The translations under genes and the position numbers were made by a program. Shown here piece by piece: positions 1 to 12,225 of a stretch of DNA of 64,000 nucleotides (position 1 is the stretch's first letter; the number at the start of each line of letters is the position of its first letter). The DNA is taken from NCBI GenBank assembly GCA_031310005.1, contig CM062388.1, positions 2,418,001 to 2,482,000 of the forward strand. Direction: 5' to 3'. The DNA comes from Dactylellina haptotyla. Taxonomy: Eukaryota > Ascomycota > Orbiliomycetes > Orbiliales > Orbiliaceae. The notes below the pieces were generated by a model. It was not told the origin of the DNA. It did no database searches and worked only from the letters and a program-made list of their open reading frames with translations.

Positions 1-168
1 CAATGTAAGTAACGCATCACCGACCAATGCTAGTCGTTTGTTGCCATCTATTCCGCCTTCCGTTTCGTACGTTACAGCACGACCAGCTGCTTCGAGGGCT
101 TCGGTCAACAGACTGACACTTTGGAAGTGATAGCCTATTATACTTTCAATCTTCGCTTGGTCGACCAT
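1..168 (-). CDS. RNase III-domain protein, N-terminal fragment cut by window edge
   Basis: The minus strand reads 56 open codons from an ATG at 168 to the window edge. The fragment begins MVDQAKIESIIGYHFQSVSL and reaches GNKRLALVGDALLTL at residues 42-56. That stretch fits the RNase III signature (N-x-R-L-x-x-x-G-D-A-x-L), whose acidic residues bind the metal used to cut double-stranded RNA. Fungal genomes often carry small single-domain proteins of this type besides Dicer and mitochondrial ribosomal RNase III relatives; which one this is cannot be told from 56 residues. The start is the only ATG that opens the frame ahead of the domain. The rest of the gene, and any intron, lies outside the window. 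Confidence 0.7.
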   Translation of the reverse strand, partial: MVDQAKIESIIGYHFQSVSLLTEALEAAGRAVTYETEGGIDGNKRLALVGDALLTL

Positions 169-1198
169 TTTTATGTTTGTATTTCTCTCTAAAAATTTAC
201 TTTCAAATGTCGCTTTCGCTTCGATGTAAGTGGATACAGATCTCGGAACCTTCAACGCATTACTGCATATTTATACTCATGAAACTCCCGTCCCCGAACC
301 TCAAGTGACTTCCACTTGCAGCGATGTTTCTTATATGATGCCTGAAATTTTACTTCAGATCTGAATCTATAAAGCTTATATTATCAGGCAACATATAGAT
401 GTCTGTTTAAACCCAATCAGTGCGTTAAGTTGTAGTTAGTAGAAGCAACCTCCTATCACGAGATTTACGGTGGCTGTTTTCGGCTAGTCATAAAGACAGC
501 CCCGCCACGATACTATATCCGGGGTCTCGATATATAACAGGACCCAATACCGTATAGACAAAACATTTGAACTTTAAATATGACCATGTGGGCGATTTTT
601 AGCGTTCAATGCGATGGATCAAAGCAAGGCCGTGACATTATTCTGACAATTATTACACTATTTTATCTATAAAATTTACGTGATATACTCAAACAATAGT
701 ATGCCAGGCAATGTGAGCTTAACGTCAGAAGCACAAACACTCCACCTGCAAAGCAGAAATGTTCGGCATATCCTTCTTAGGACAAAGCAATACCATTCAG
801 ACGTAGGACTGGAATAAAATGTTGCATTTTGTAATATCAACACATTTTTCTACCGATTTTAATTTGATTGACTGCTAGAGAATACTGGGAGACTCTCCAA
901 TGATCACACTGGTAAATTCGATGAATGGATACTTCGTAGAGTAAACTAGTCATTTCATGGTCACAGAGGGTAGAAAGTCATGAACTCGTTGTAAAATTAA
1001 AAAGAAAACTCTCGTTATTTCATTGCTCGTATATCGTTACAATCTTCCTATCTTCAACAAATTTCTGGTTTTCAAATTTGTTCCCCGTATCTCGTTCGTA
1101 GTCTCTAAACTATTTCTAGTTTCTAGCCTACTTTCAATTTATAATACATGTAGTCCACTAAGAAATTTCTTTCTGATTTGGATCTAGCAAGTTGTCGC
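169..1198. other. Intergenic, AT-rich
   Basis: This holds the upstream region of the RNase III-domain gene and the 3' flank of the secreted repeat protein. I see no coding frame of any quality and no repeat. Confidence 0.5.
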
Positions 1199-1900
1199 TT
1201 AACGACGCATGCGGTATGCATTAGCAACTTCAGTCTCGATAACAGTAGCGGTACCCATATCGGTAACTGGGCTGCCATTATCGTCAGTTGGGAAGACAGT
1301 GGTGGTTCCTGGCTCGCCGCTATCAACAGTGGTGGTGGTGGTAACGGTAACTTGTCCGGCGGAATCACCTGGGCAGGTAATCCTGACGGTAGCAGTGCCG
1401 GAATTGGTGATTGGGACGCCGCCGGGACCAGTTGGGAAGACGGTTGTGGTGCCTCGGTCGTCGCCGGTGATGGTAGTGGTGACGGTAACTTGGCCATCGT
1501 CATCTTGTGGTTGTGGTTGGGTTGGGCATGGCTTGGTGACAGTGCGACCTGGTTGGGTGACAGTGCGGCCGGGTCCCATAACAGTGGTAGTAACGGTCCT
1601 GGCGGCCGGTGCAGGGAGGGTGCGGGTGCGGATGACAGTCACAAAATTATTTCTAACGATGGTTCTGTACAAAAGTCTAGTGGAAATCTGAATCTTGATC
1701 GAGGTTCTAGTCACAGTGACGGCTATGAATCCAAAGTTAGTTAGATATTGTTTATCAGATTTTAAAAATCTAGGAGCAAGCCTACGTGGTACGGTTGGGC
1801 AGTTGTACTGCTTCAACAAAGAGGTAGCCTCAGCGCAATGGGCATTGGCGTAGTCGGCATAGATAGCAGCGACGGCGAGAAGAGCGGTAGTGAACTTCAT
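1199..1900 (-). CDS. Secreted Thr/Val-rich repeat protein
   Basis: The start chosen is the ATG at 1900, which opens a signal peptide (MKFTTALLAVAAIYADYANA); an upstream in-frame ATG at 2056 would bury it and is rejected. A 63-nt intron at 1723-1785 is likely: donor GTAGGC, branch CTAAC, acceptor CATAG. It keeps frame either way because 63 is divisible by three, so retained-intron (233 aa) and spliced (212 aa) forms both read through. The mature protein has few cysteines and, after a basic stretch, two copies of a roughly 45-residue unit with GQVTVTTT and GTTTVFPT, ending near GTATV. Such T/V-rich repeats occur in fungal wall and adhesin-like proteins, but there is no GPI signal here, so release outside the cell is the likelier inference. 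The family is not recognised. Confidence 0.75.
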   Translation of the reverse strand: MKFTTALLAVAAIYADYANAHCAEATSLLKQYNCPTVPRRLAPRFLKSDKQYLTNFGFIAVTVTRTSIKIQISTRLLYRTIVRNNFVTVIRTRTLPAPAARTVTTTVMGPGRTVTQPGRTVTKPCPTQPQPQDDDGQVTVTTTITGDDRGTTTVFPTGPGGVPITNSGTATVRITCPGDSAGQVTVTTTTTVDSGEPGTTTVFPTDDNGSPVTDMGTATVIETEVANAYRMRR

Positions 1901-4900
1901 TCTGAATGATTGTTTTTGGTATCTATTAAATAGAGAGAGTGGAAAGACTTGTTTGTCTAGAAGAGAGTGTTTGGTATCAAAGGATTGTAGTAAAGAATGA
2001 TTGACTGAGCTGTTCTGGCCGTTGATGATGATAAAAAAAAAGATTTTCGAGGGCAAGAACCACTCTATTTATGTTTTTTCCATCTCATATTAGGTGTATA
2101 TGATTCCAATATCCCCGATATTTTGAATGTTTACAAGAGGCAAATCAGGTGGATTTTTTGATACAACGCAATATCAGGTTCGAGAGTCACAGCGTAAAAT
2201 CAATTCGCGCAACTAAAATCTGCGCCAATGGTGCTAAGAAGGCACTAACCCCACCATTGCATTGCATATTCTTCATCAAATATCACCTCGCTTGCAAAAA
2301 TTTTAAAATTCAACTTTTAAAGTAGCTATATTCGACAGGCCGTTGCGTTGTGTTGGTGGTCGCAACCGATGTGCCGTCGCTACTTGAGGCCGTTAAGCCA
2401 AGTCCGTCCAAGCCGCCCAGAAATAAGAACAAGTACAACCGAGAGCCACTCGTGATCGCAGAAACCTTCGAACCCGGACTACAGATAAATGTTTCGCCGA
2501 TTTTCACAGGCTGCATCGAATTCAAGCTGTCAGCTAAGCAGGCAGTCAAGATAGTGAGACATGTACATCTCGATGCATCTTCCTGCATGAAACGCCTCAA
2601 AATATCACTAGCCTGACGGGCGGTAGTGGGCACCCTGCAGCTGACGCAATTACTATTTATTACATCTTGAGTTCGACTTTGCTGCAAAATTATCACGATG
2701 CTAACGCCGTTTGGAGCATATTCCCTTCAGGATGCTTGCGCGTTTCTTGTAAACATCAGTCTACATGATAGATATTGAAGATTTTATGCACCCTTGATCC
2801 CGCAATATGCCGGTTGTGGGTTCTTCCTCGGATGGACATGTTCTTGTGAGCTTTTGCATCGATCGTGAGCAAAAATATCTCCACTCACAATGTTTATTCC
2901 TTGTAATACTTAGGTGATTGATAGGTTTAGTGGCATTGGTCAAGTGAAATACAGCCTGCATTGCAGAGAGAAAGCTCCCTTTGGCTATTCTGTGCAAGGC
3001 TAGTTTTATATGTACATTTACATAGATATGTCGAGAATATCTTGGTCTAGGCTCTCGAACACTGTAAATTAGAATCCTTATAGTCATGAGAGCAGATAGC
3101 AGATATTCTAAAAGGAGACTATCCAACGCACACCTTAACTTTTAGCTGCTGCAGATTTAGAATACTCTACTCGGGCTTTAAGTCTATGTCCAAGTCGCTA
3201 CAAATGAGATTTATGCCTACATCATAAAAAATCATCAACAGAATCTACCAGCTTTGCCAACCCCAAGCTTGTGGAGACTAAGCTTTATCTTGTCTGGCTG
3301 GGCTAGCTGGGCTCCGAAGCTTCATCACGGCGAACGGGAAAACTGGTGTATACCAGCATGCATATAACTATAGCGCTAGAAGACGGGAGAGATTTTGGCC
3401 CTTGACACTATCGTGATGGAGTTGCTCGTTCAACCTTCGAATTCCTTAAATCGATGTTGCCCGGCAGGGTTCTTTCGGGACTACCGCTCGCTGCGCCAAA
3501 CGTTGTGGTTGGTCAATGGGCGGCTTTGGTTGCCTTATTGAGTAAAGTGCCAAAAGTGAGCATCCAACAACGCGCGAAGCAGACTCGCCGATGATATCAT
3601 AAGAATATTTCCTGAATCTGAGCGTTTAACGGAAAAGACTTGATATTCTAAGTGCGGAAGATGACAATAGTATGTAATGAAATTTATTTCCACGAGATTT
3701 CATCCACCTTGCCAAATTTCGATAGAACACTAAATCTATTCACAGAAGGAATTCGAAATGTGAGCAACATGTTCGCACCCTATCCGAGTATTACTGAATA
3801 CAACACACCCGGATATTATAAATCCGACGTGCGACAACTGTCGTGATTCCAAGACCTAGAACTTAACGATGCCGGTATCCCGAGGGGTCCAGAAATTCAA
3901 GGCAATCAGATGGGCTCCCCCGCCGCTTCTGATTCCCTCATTTCTCCATCTCAGCCTCCCGGAATATCAATTCTCCAACATCGCTTAATTGTGTTGTAAA
4001 AAAGGTACCAATACCCGCGAACGAGTTAGAGAATATCGAGAGTTGAATTCAAGATCCGTGATTAGCCCTCCCGAGGTTGTATCTTTGCTCTAGATGTGAG
4101 TTAAAGCGGTTATATCGGCCTTGGCTTCAATATACCCCGGTCCTGTCTAACTGAGGAATTCTTACGGTGGTGGTATCACATGCAGGCATATACAGGCCAG
4201 TACTTTTACAGCACAGTGTCAAATACCAAAATGGCTCGCCTTCGCGGTAGCTAGAGGATAGTGGAAGAAAATTCGCTAAATATTGGATCTAGAGCTCTCT
4301 TCATGCTAAATATATTTTCAAGTTCACTAATCGGGTGTAAGAACTAACCACAAAAGTTACATGTTTTCAAACCCTTCGACCTATCGGGATTCCATTGGGC
4401 CGATATTCTGATGCGGTGCAATTATGCAACTTAACTACGATGTAGCAATAGTTATTACACGTCCATATATCTAGAATGGAAATATCTAGTTAAACTCTTT
4501 GAAGGCCCAGGATGGCATTTAATTTACGAGACAAAGTTACACTCCTGATAGAGGTATCAACCTTGCAGCTGTACATGTTCCCAAGGATCTGCGGCAACAC
4601 AAAATCTCTCGAGTTTTGTAACGGAACGGAGCTTGTTAGATTTATCAGGAATCCAGTCTATTCTGCAATGCAACTAATTCCAATTGAAAAAATCAAGAGA
4701 AACGAGATAGCTTTAAAAGCCAACCTAAAGATTATACAAAAAATATTATTAGAATGCGAACGGAGCTATTGTGGCCTCTAAATTAATATATTCTCATGAT
4801 ACTTACACCGCAACACACTCTGAGAACCTTCATGATCGCTACAAAGAATTCTAGAAGTGACGCATTTCGATATTGGCACCATCGGAGCCCCCCTTATCAA

Positions 4901-5185
4901 TGCCGAATATTCCAATAATACAGTGGTCCATAAATTTCAACGGTGAATCTATCGGCTTGCGCCTTTTCATTTAGTTTTTCATCCTGCTTTTAAACATACA
5001 TTTTTTGAATAAGAAAGAAATAAAGAAAGAAACTGGTCTCATTCCCTGCAACCTCCAGCAAATCCGCAAACTAGAATCTAACACTGGTACTGTGAACCCA
5101 GCAACTCGATTCGCCTACATCCTCATCCGCCACACCACTAGAAACTTGTAATTCCAACAGCGGGTATTACATAGCTAGTGAGAAT
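1901..5185. other. Intergenic, no supported gene
   Basis: This 3.3-kb stretch holds only short frames. The longest is a minus-strand frame of 128 codons at 2310-2696, with cysteines around a C-x-C-L motif (RCTCLTIL). It has no signal peptide and no splice-consistent partner exons. A plus-strand patch near 3417-3590 also reads well (LPGRVLSGLPLAAPNVVVGQ) but has no start. Both could be gene remnants; neither can be named. Confidence 0.4.
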
Positions 5186-5804
5186 TTAGACTGGCTGGGT
5201 AGGAGGCTTGGAGCAGTCTCCGTATCGGACAACAATGTTATACCCCTCGGTATCGAACCATTGTCCGCGAACTGTCTCGAATCTGGCGCGATTTCTGCAA
5301 TCTTTGGCAATGGCATCGGCCGCATCAGCGACTTTTTGGCATGAAACGCCAATGGGGGAGGTACGCTGTATCAAGTGAAGGGTTGTTGGTTAGTAAATTT
5401 GGTTTGAAAGGTAATGGGATAGCAGAGGGGATCCCGAGAAATGTGGCTTACATCATTGCAAATTTCGATAGCAGCGCCACCGTCGCACCAGACTCGAGTA
5501 CACGTGCGTGCTGCGGAACCGCACCTGTAATGATAGAGTTAGTCAAGATCGAAATGACTTTCTAGAAAGTAGTGATGAAGATAACTTACTGTCCACGTCC
5601 TCTGAGCCAACCAACACCAATTTGGACAACTCTCTCGTAGGGAGCGTTCAATCCGGGGACTCCGTTGCAGATTGGGCGTCCTTTGAGATAACGGGGAACA
5701 ATCTCGGCTTTGGTAGTCACAGCCTCAACATCGGCGGCGGGAGCCGCAGAAGCATAGTTGGAGAGGGCAGCAGCTGTCAAGGTGATAATAGTGGAGAACT
5801 TCAT
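5186..5804 (-). CDS. Small secreted 8-cysteine protein, effector-like
   Basis: There are three exons: 5804-5590, 5524-5452 and 5365-5186. The introns have donors GTAAGT and GTAAGC, acceptors ACAG, and lengths of 65 and 86 nt; the exons sum to 468 nt, giving 155 residues. The N-terminus MKFSTIITLTAAALSNYASA is a signal peptide. The mature part carries eight cysteines: one in PICNG, four across CGSAARTC and VWCDGGAAIEIC, and three in exon 3 (VSCQKVADAADAIAKDC and RYGDC). The layout IEICND, then SCQKVADAADAI, then a GQWFDTEGYN block, matches from memory a widespread uncharacterised family of small secreted fungal proteins; four disulphides are expected. A role in host or microbe interaction is inference. 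A TATA-like box lies about 150 nt upstream. Confidence 0.85.
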
Positions 5805-7926
5805 GTTGATTTGCTCTTAAGATATATAGCAGATATCTTGTAAGAGTTTTTGGTAAATATTTAAAATATGGGAAATGTCTTTGTAGGTAAGAGAAGCTGA
5901 TTGAAGATGCTGATGGTGATGACAGAGAGATGGACAGGAACTGGCGATTCAGAGGGCTTTATATACTCATTCCTGCCACTGTGAAGCTACTCAACGGGTT
6001 CTCTGAAAAGCCTTACAAGCCATTACCTATGTGAACTTTCACTCTCGCAGGACCCTTTTTCCTTCTGATCTCACGAGCCGTCCACGTATACAATCATCAA
6101 ATGACTTCCACGAACAATGGTAATCTCTTCATTGTTGTGAAAATTTTCCACTTCATCGCCCTTCCAGATTTAGCCCTCCAACCTCCTAAGACACCTACAT
6201 ATCGAACACCTCCGGCATTGGAAACCTAATGCTCACCCGCAGTCCGACCAATTGGCCAATAGGCGTCACCCGTCCAATCCTTCTCAGGTTATACACACAC
6301 CGGTCGACCGCCGTAACAGGCGTCTGTTACCGCACAATAGATGCGACCTTCCCAAACCACCGGCGACAATGCCATTGATAAGATCAGAACAATACGCCAC
6401 GGACATTGCGCGAAACCTGCGCGAAGCGCCGTGTGGGCTTATTAGATCTAATCTTGGCGCGAGTGTGAGTCGCCAAGGCGCACATGCGGGTTATTCTCTC
6501 TGTTTTCAATCTCTCTTTTGCGAATTATCGACTTATGTGTCCGTGGGGGCTTGCGGTACCTAGGCTCAAGCTGCTCATTCGGGATGAGCTCGTGAGATTC
6601 GAAAATGCGCTATAGGGGTTGTGTTCCTAGGGAGCCGCAGTATGCGCAGGGGAGAGGGAGCGGAATTATGAGGTATATCTACATGTTCTGTACATGTTGG
6701 GACCCAGGCGGCAGCCTTGGGGTTCCATTCGTGTCATCGTGACATGGAGTCAATTGGACCCTCGACGAAAAGTACATACCCTTTTAATTTCATAAAACTG
6801 CACAATTGTACAAGTGATGTGTAACTTAGACTAATGATCAGTACTGGGTGACTGGAGAAGTTTATGCAAAATTGGGGAAAGAACTCTAATCATGAGGTAG
6901 CTCCGAGCTATAGATGCCTCAAGATATCAATATTTTCAATCAATATTATTCCGGAATATTCGCGGTTGAATAGCAGCTTCGCTTCGAACCGTAGATCTCC
7001 CGCTGCTAAACGAAGTTTATTCCTCCCAGGCTAATTAACACAAAAAATCTGCGCACCTCCTTAAAAGGTACCAATTGTGAAGCTCAAAGCTGACAATTGT
7101 GTGGTAATAGTACTAGCGTGGGATATGTACCCCCGCGGCACAGCAACAAAATTGCGCAGAAAACCACTTGGAAATACCCTTTCGAACCCGCAGCTTACCA
7201 GCTGGCACCAGAGCTCACGACCAATCGAGAATATGCATCTTCTGAAACAAGACAGGCTGCGTGAAAATATTATGGTAGGTTTTAGGAAGGCGAAAGCGAA
7301 ATCTAGCCGCGCCAGCATAGATACCGCTTGCTTCTAATCGAGAAGCTCATTTCTAGCGATAGTCGCCGAGGAAGTCCGCCTTTGTTCGTTTTTCTTACCG
7401 GGGCACCGCCAATTGGCTTTAGAGAGATTATTTTAGATCGAATTTCTGTGCTTTGATGTTTTCGTTTCCAGTTATATTGATATATATTCGTCCTAATAAT
7501 ACATGAGTAGGAGTTAAGAAAAAAGATATGCTAGCAAGTGTTTCCGCTTCGTCGCCATGCTCTTTTCTCCCCTCTTTCTTCTCTTCTTTTGTTGCTCATC
7601 AATAACATAACGCAGCAGCAGCAATTGTTTTTTTTCGGTTGAAGACATCTCTAAGAATAAGGAAAGAACGACAGCACATCAAGCATTCGCAAAGAGAGGT
7701 AAAAGAAAGCCATTACTACGAGGGAAAAGGAAGGCATGAAATGGAAAAATGAAAAAGTTACCTAAGATCAAAATGAAAAAGGAAGATAAAAAAAGAGAAC
7801 AATGAGAAAAACACCAGTATGCATATATGTTGATCAACCATTCCAAAAGAATATACCTACGACTAAAAGCTCTATCTTTCATGCAACGCTACTTACCACT
7901 CCTAGCTTCTACGACACGCTCATATA
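5805..7926. other. Intergenic
   Basis: This contains the promoter of the secreted protein gene and the 3' flank of the glycosyltransferase gene. Two overlapping frames on opposite strands near 7061-7337 mirror each other and show no protein character. No other structure was seen. Confidence 0.45.
5957..5965 (-). promoter_or_regulatory. TATA-like box of the 8-cysteine secreted protein gene
   Basis: On the minus strand this reads TATATAAAG, about 153 nt before the ATG at 5804. That is a usual place for a fungal TATA element with a leader of around 100 nt. Confidence 0.5.
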
Positions 7927-9277
7927 CTAATGCTGCGGAGGCGGGGGTTGCGCGTTGGGATCCGGCTCGCCAAATATCCTCTCCCGCCCGCACAGGCTGT
8001 CATACGTGAACCAGCCGAGCGTGCCAGGCTCGAGGCCGTTGACCCATGCACCCGCCCTTCTGGGTTCTTCATTGATCTTTTTCGTCCACTTGACACCGTC
8101 CTTGTAGTACCACATTCGAGGCCACCAAAGGTCGATAAAGATCTTGGGCCCGTTGAAGTGTAATAAGGTAGGAATACGATTCGACACCTTGTTCCACGCG
8201 AGGTTCCTCCATTTCCAGGGACTCCTATTGGGGCTGGGACTCTTGCTTGCGGAGAGACCTAGGTCTTCTAAAGGCAATTTCTCTTCGGAAACAGTTTTTG
8301 AGAATGTTGTAGAGGTCCATTCTTCGCTCGGGTTGCGGACGAAAGCGACGTCGTTGTGAGAGTAGGTCATTGTCTGGAAGAGGGAGGAGTAGAAGTCCAC
8401 GGTCATGCTGTTGTCACCCTTAACGATGCGGTCGCCGTAGACTTCGGCGAGGATCAATTGGTCCGAGTCGACCTCGCCTGCGGCCTCGACCTTCTTCCAA
8501 GCTTCGTCGTAGATTGAGCGAACGTCCTTAGCATAGCCGATGATGGTGCCTGAGTTGACCCAACGGGGGCGGAAGTTGTCGTACTTTTGGCGACGCTCGC
8601 GGAGGATAGTTTGACGGTCCGTATCGTCGCCAAAAACGTCGAAAGGGAGCGGAGACTGCGGGATGGCTGTGCAGGCGACGGATTTCATGTCGTTGGGCCA
8701 GCATTTCTTGTCGGCGCCAAAGACAACGGGGGCGCCAAGCTTCAAAAAACGGGAGAGGAGGACCTGGAGAGGCAGTTGGAACCAGACGTCGAATCCGTCA
8801 ATCATCACTATGATGTCGTCATCGCGCGTGCGTTCGTGGAGGTATGTGTGGAAGCCCTTGATCTTTTGGGCGCGGGCGATAGCCTCCTGCCAGTAGGTCT
8901 GATTGTAGTTGATGAGAAAGGGCGGAGGGAAGCCGTTGACGATGGAGGAGAAGAAGGTTTTGCAGAATTTGGCGTTCGGGGCGGTTACAGGGATGAGGAG
9001 GTGGATTTTGCGGTCGTAGTCGGCTTCGTTGAAGAGGGTGAGGTCGTCGGAGGACACGGAGGGGTGGCGCCACGGCTGAAGCTGGTTCAGGTAGGGCACC
9101 TTCTGCGGAGAGTGTTAGCAACAACGGCGGCAACAGGTAGGCAGCTAGACGTGTAGATGAACGCACACTCGAGTGGTAGAAGAAGAGAGTGGAGAAGGCG
9201 CAGAGGAGCATGGCCCCAAGCATGATCTTGCCTCTCTTGTGGCCGAACATGGCCGCGAAGTACCCCTGAGGGTTCAT
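7927..9277 (-). CDS. Type II membrane glycosyltransferase, PLOD-like
   Basis: Exon 1 (9277-9167) encodes a short cytosolic tail and a membrane anchor (GKIMLGAMLLCAFSTLFFY, residues 16-34). A 64-nt intron (GTGCGT...GCAG) leads to exon 2 (9102-7927); the total is 428 residues. The lumenal part reads like the glycosyltransferase domain of procollagen lysyl hydroxylase/galactosyltransferase proteins: DDIIVMIDGFDVWF near 132-145 supplies the D-x-x-D metal and sugar-nucleotide site, DSDQLIL follows, and PTLLHFNGPK is the late histidine motif. A Golgi or ER enzyme adding a hexose to protein or glycan is the inference; donor and acceptor are unknown. The Pro-rich C-terminus (AQPPPPQH) looks disordered. 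Many ATG-poor, CT-rich bases upstream fit a fungal leader. Confidence 0.85.
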
Positions 9278-11955
9278 CGGCGGGAGGACGGGAGGACGTG
9301 CTCCCTGGCGAAGACCGAGAGAGCGGGAACGAGAAACCGTTCGAGAAGCTGCAAGCGGGCGAGAAGGAGAGCCGGGCGAGGTAGACTGGCGACGAGGGGG
9401 GTGGGAGAAGGAGCGAAGGGCGCGGTCGTGGGGGGTGAGGGGGGTAGGAGGTGGTCGTGATTTGATGTCGTGAGGTCGTGTTTGGCGGCAGCAGCAGCGA
9501 GCAGCAGAACAGCACAAAGGAGAAAGAAGGTGTTGCGGGTGAGGTTGGGTGCTGCCAATCACCGCCAATCGCAACACTCGAACGACACTGCAAAAACTAT
9601 CTATCAAGTCCAGTCTGATACGATGGGGAGCGTCGAAGGGCGGATGGGAGGGATATTGGAGGGATACTAGAAGGAAAAGGAGGCGAGTAGCGTGATACGG
9701 CAGGTCGAACGAAAGAAACGCTGAATGGATCTGACGAGATATCTGGAACATGGTCCTCCTGCAAATTAATGCCCCAGGCAAACGTTTCGCAACGGCCGGT
9801 CAGGACCTGGTTCGGGTCGCATTATCCGCACGGGACGCTGTATCTTATTACCACTGCTAACTCCGGTTGACATTATTGTCAAGTCATATATATCATGATA
9901 TTAGATATTCACATATCGCCAATCGGCCTCATCAAGCCGTCTACCGTGAGTATGTGTATACATGTTCAGAGCAAAGGGAGCACCGCGCGGTTTCAGCTCC
10001 AGCAAGTGGCCCGATATGGCTTCCCCAGCCTGGCGAGCCTCCGCTCTGCGACGGTCCTCCGCACCGCACTTGCGACCCGCGACTCCCTTCAGCCCAAGCG
10101 TGGACTCTGCGGAGAGACATCGAGGCAGAAGAGGGCCTTGCGTGGATGAACGAGTATAAAACGAGAACGATTCCCGTCGGAAATGAAATGGGCATCCCCA
10201 AGATATGCAGTCAGATACCTTGCTGCTCCGGCGCCGAAATGTCGTTATTGCATTCTGTCGGCGATACTACTCGAACAAGCTGCTCGCTTGTGCGCACTCA
10301 CACACACTCTCTCTGGTTGCAACCCTGACCAAGCCAAGGCCCTTACTCTCAAGCTGAAATGCTACGCTGCAGAACTTTGGACTGGTTGGGCACTAATGAA
10401 AATAGCCTGAGATTGGCATCCCCCATTAGTCCTGTAAGGCGCGCCGCACTATTGCCTGGGAAGGCAGTCGGAGCCGCTAAGCCTTACCCTTCCGAAATCC
10501 TCTTGTGGCGTCAAACTCGAACAAACAAAAAAATAAAAGCTGACGAATGTCTGACTCGGGCCCTTGCCCGCCGGCGTCATCCTTTTCCAAATGATTGACC
10601 AGACAGTCCGAACAGTGCGCCGCTCCTACTCCTCGACTGAGGCACGGCCGTCCGTTCGGGCGATTACTGATGCATTACATATGCATTATCATTATCGTTA
10701 ATTCCAGATACTCTGGCGAAAAAAATTGCAAATAAGCCTCTCTACTCGTCGAACAGCCAGGAAGCTCCCAGAAGATGGCAAAAGGAGCAGTGTTATTTCG
10801 AATATTTCTGAATACTTCGAATATTTCACCAGATCTAGACCTCCCCAAAAAGACAAAATTGCAGACGTGTGACCTTGATGATACACATGGTGGTTCGATG
10901 TCTTGCGCGCGCGCATGATAACGAGAAGAAAACAGGAAAAAATTCGCTAGCCAAGGGAAGAAGCCTTCCAGAAGGGCAATGTTATCCTGCAAGGAGCACC
11001 AACCCTAACCTCCTTCGGACCTGCCCTTGGGCCCCACCCTGACCCTCCTCGGGCTCGCCTAGCTGCCCCTCAGCCTCTCATTGGCTCCTCTTCAAATCAA
11101 ACGGTAACAGCGGTGATCCTCTGCTCGAACGCCTGATCCAGTGAAGCCTTCAAACATCGTCCGCATATCGTGATTCTTCTGCCGTTCCGTCGACGTCGAA
11201 GCGAGGCAATAACAGGTATATCCCGTCAACATTATACCTTCATTTCCCTTATTGCCCTCTTCCCCCAGCCACGGAACCCAATCTGAAGTAGGTATTCCGG
11301 TACCCTTAAAACGAACTCTTTGAAGGTATCTTACGAGATCGAATTTTAGCGGCATGTGGCCCAGGTCTAGGCACTAGCTCCGTCAGCCCTACCCAGGCTG
11401 ATAATTCTCCCGCATATTACACCACACCACCACCACCTCTCCTCCCACCACCATTAAAATATTCAGACACCGCTCCTCCTTCCTTGCGTAACTTAAGACC
11501 GTCTTTGGTCGTACTTTCTTTTCCTCCTCCTCCTCTTTAATTCTCCCCTTTCGGCCCTCGCGTTTCTCCTGTTTCTTTTCAAGTCAAACGTTTACCCGCC
11601 GTCGCATCTGTCTCCTTCCCTCCTCGCATCCGAGCAAGAACGTCGAGAAAAAGGAACACCAGCCTCGGCGAACGAATCCTCCACGAGACTATCACTGCTG
11701 CTATTGTCGAACAGTGGCTGCTACCGCTACAACGTCCACATGGTCGGTCCCAGGTTCCGAATATCGGTGCAATCGAACGAAGATTCGATTTTTGTGCGAC
11801 GTCCTAATACCACCCTCTCGCCACCGCTAGTCATAATCGCTTTCCGCGGAATATACATTACTAAGACAATATCTAATCACTGAACGGTTCGCCCGAGTTC
11901 ACCTCTCCGTCTCAATCCAATCCGTATATAAACCAGCTATCACCACTAAAGCCCG
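9278..11955. other. Intergenic with promoter and leader of the next gene
   Basis: The left part is the upstream region of the glycosyltransferase gene. From about 11490 to 11600 the sequence becomes CT-rich, as is common just before fungal transcription starts, so the leader of the 12.3-kb gene may begin there. A 47-codon frame opens at an ATG at 11740 (MVGPRFRISVQSNEDSIFVR...) and stops at 11883; it could be an upstream ORF or a first exon. Confidence 0.4.
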
Positions 11956-12092
11956 ACCCGTCGCCGGCAGTTGGTCTCCGAGCTCGAGATTCTGTTCGCC
12001 CTTTTCGGGCCTGTCAAACCCTGCTTTGGGAATCTCACGTCACCAATTGCAACACGCGGCACAGCTATCGAGATTGCACAAGATACGAGCAA
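11956..12092 (+). repeat. Decayed copy of a 140-bp direct duplication (copy 1)
   Basis: This matches 12226-12366 nearly base for base, 270 bp downstream. The first ~80 bp are identical by eye. Copy 1 lacks four single bases relative to copy 2, so it no longer keeps the same reading frame. Confidence 0.85.
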
Positions 12093-12225
12093 CTTCGCCT
12101 ACCGCTAGGCGAAAGTCGTCGCCAAGGGGGAGAAACCATCCCTCAATTCCGTTCGCGATTGAAACACCAAATTCGCCTATGAGATAGTACAGTTCTCGGC
12201 CTCAAGCTCTTACTACGAGGAGCTT

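Noticed and set aside
1178-1744. Ser/Gly-rich plus-strand frames of 160-188 codons
   Set aside because: They mirror the Thr/Val repeat codons of the secreted protein on the minus strand.
2310-2696. A 128-codon minus-strand frame with several cysteines
   Set aside because: No signal peptide, no splice partners, and an opposite-strand frame of similar quality; kept only as a note in the intergenic entry.
8587-9156. A 189-codon plus-strand frame, Glu/Val/Gly-rich
   Set aside because: It is the mirror of the glycosyltransferase coding strand; the minus strand has motifs, splice sites and a membrane anchor.
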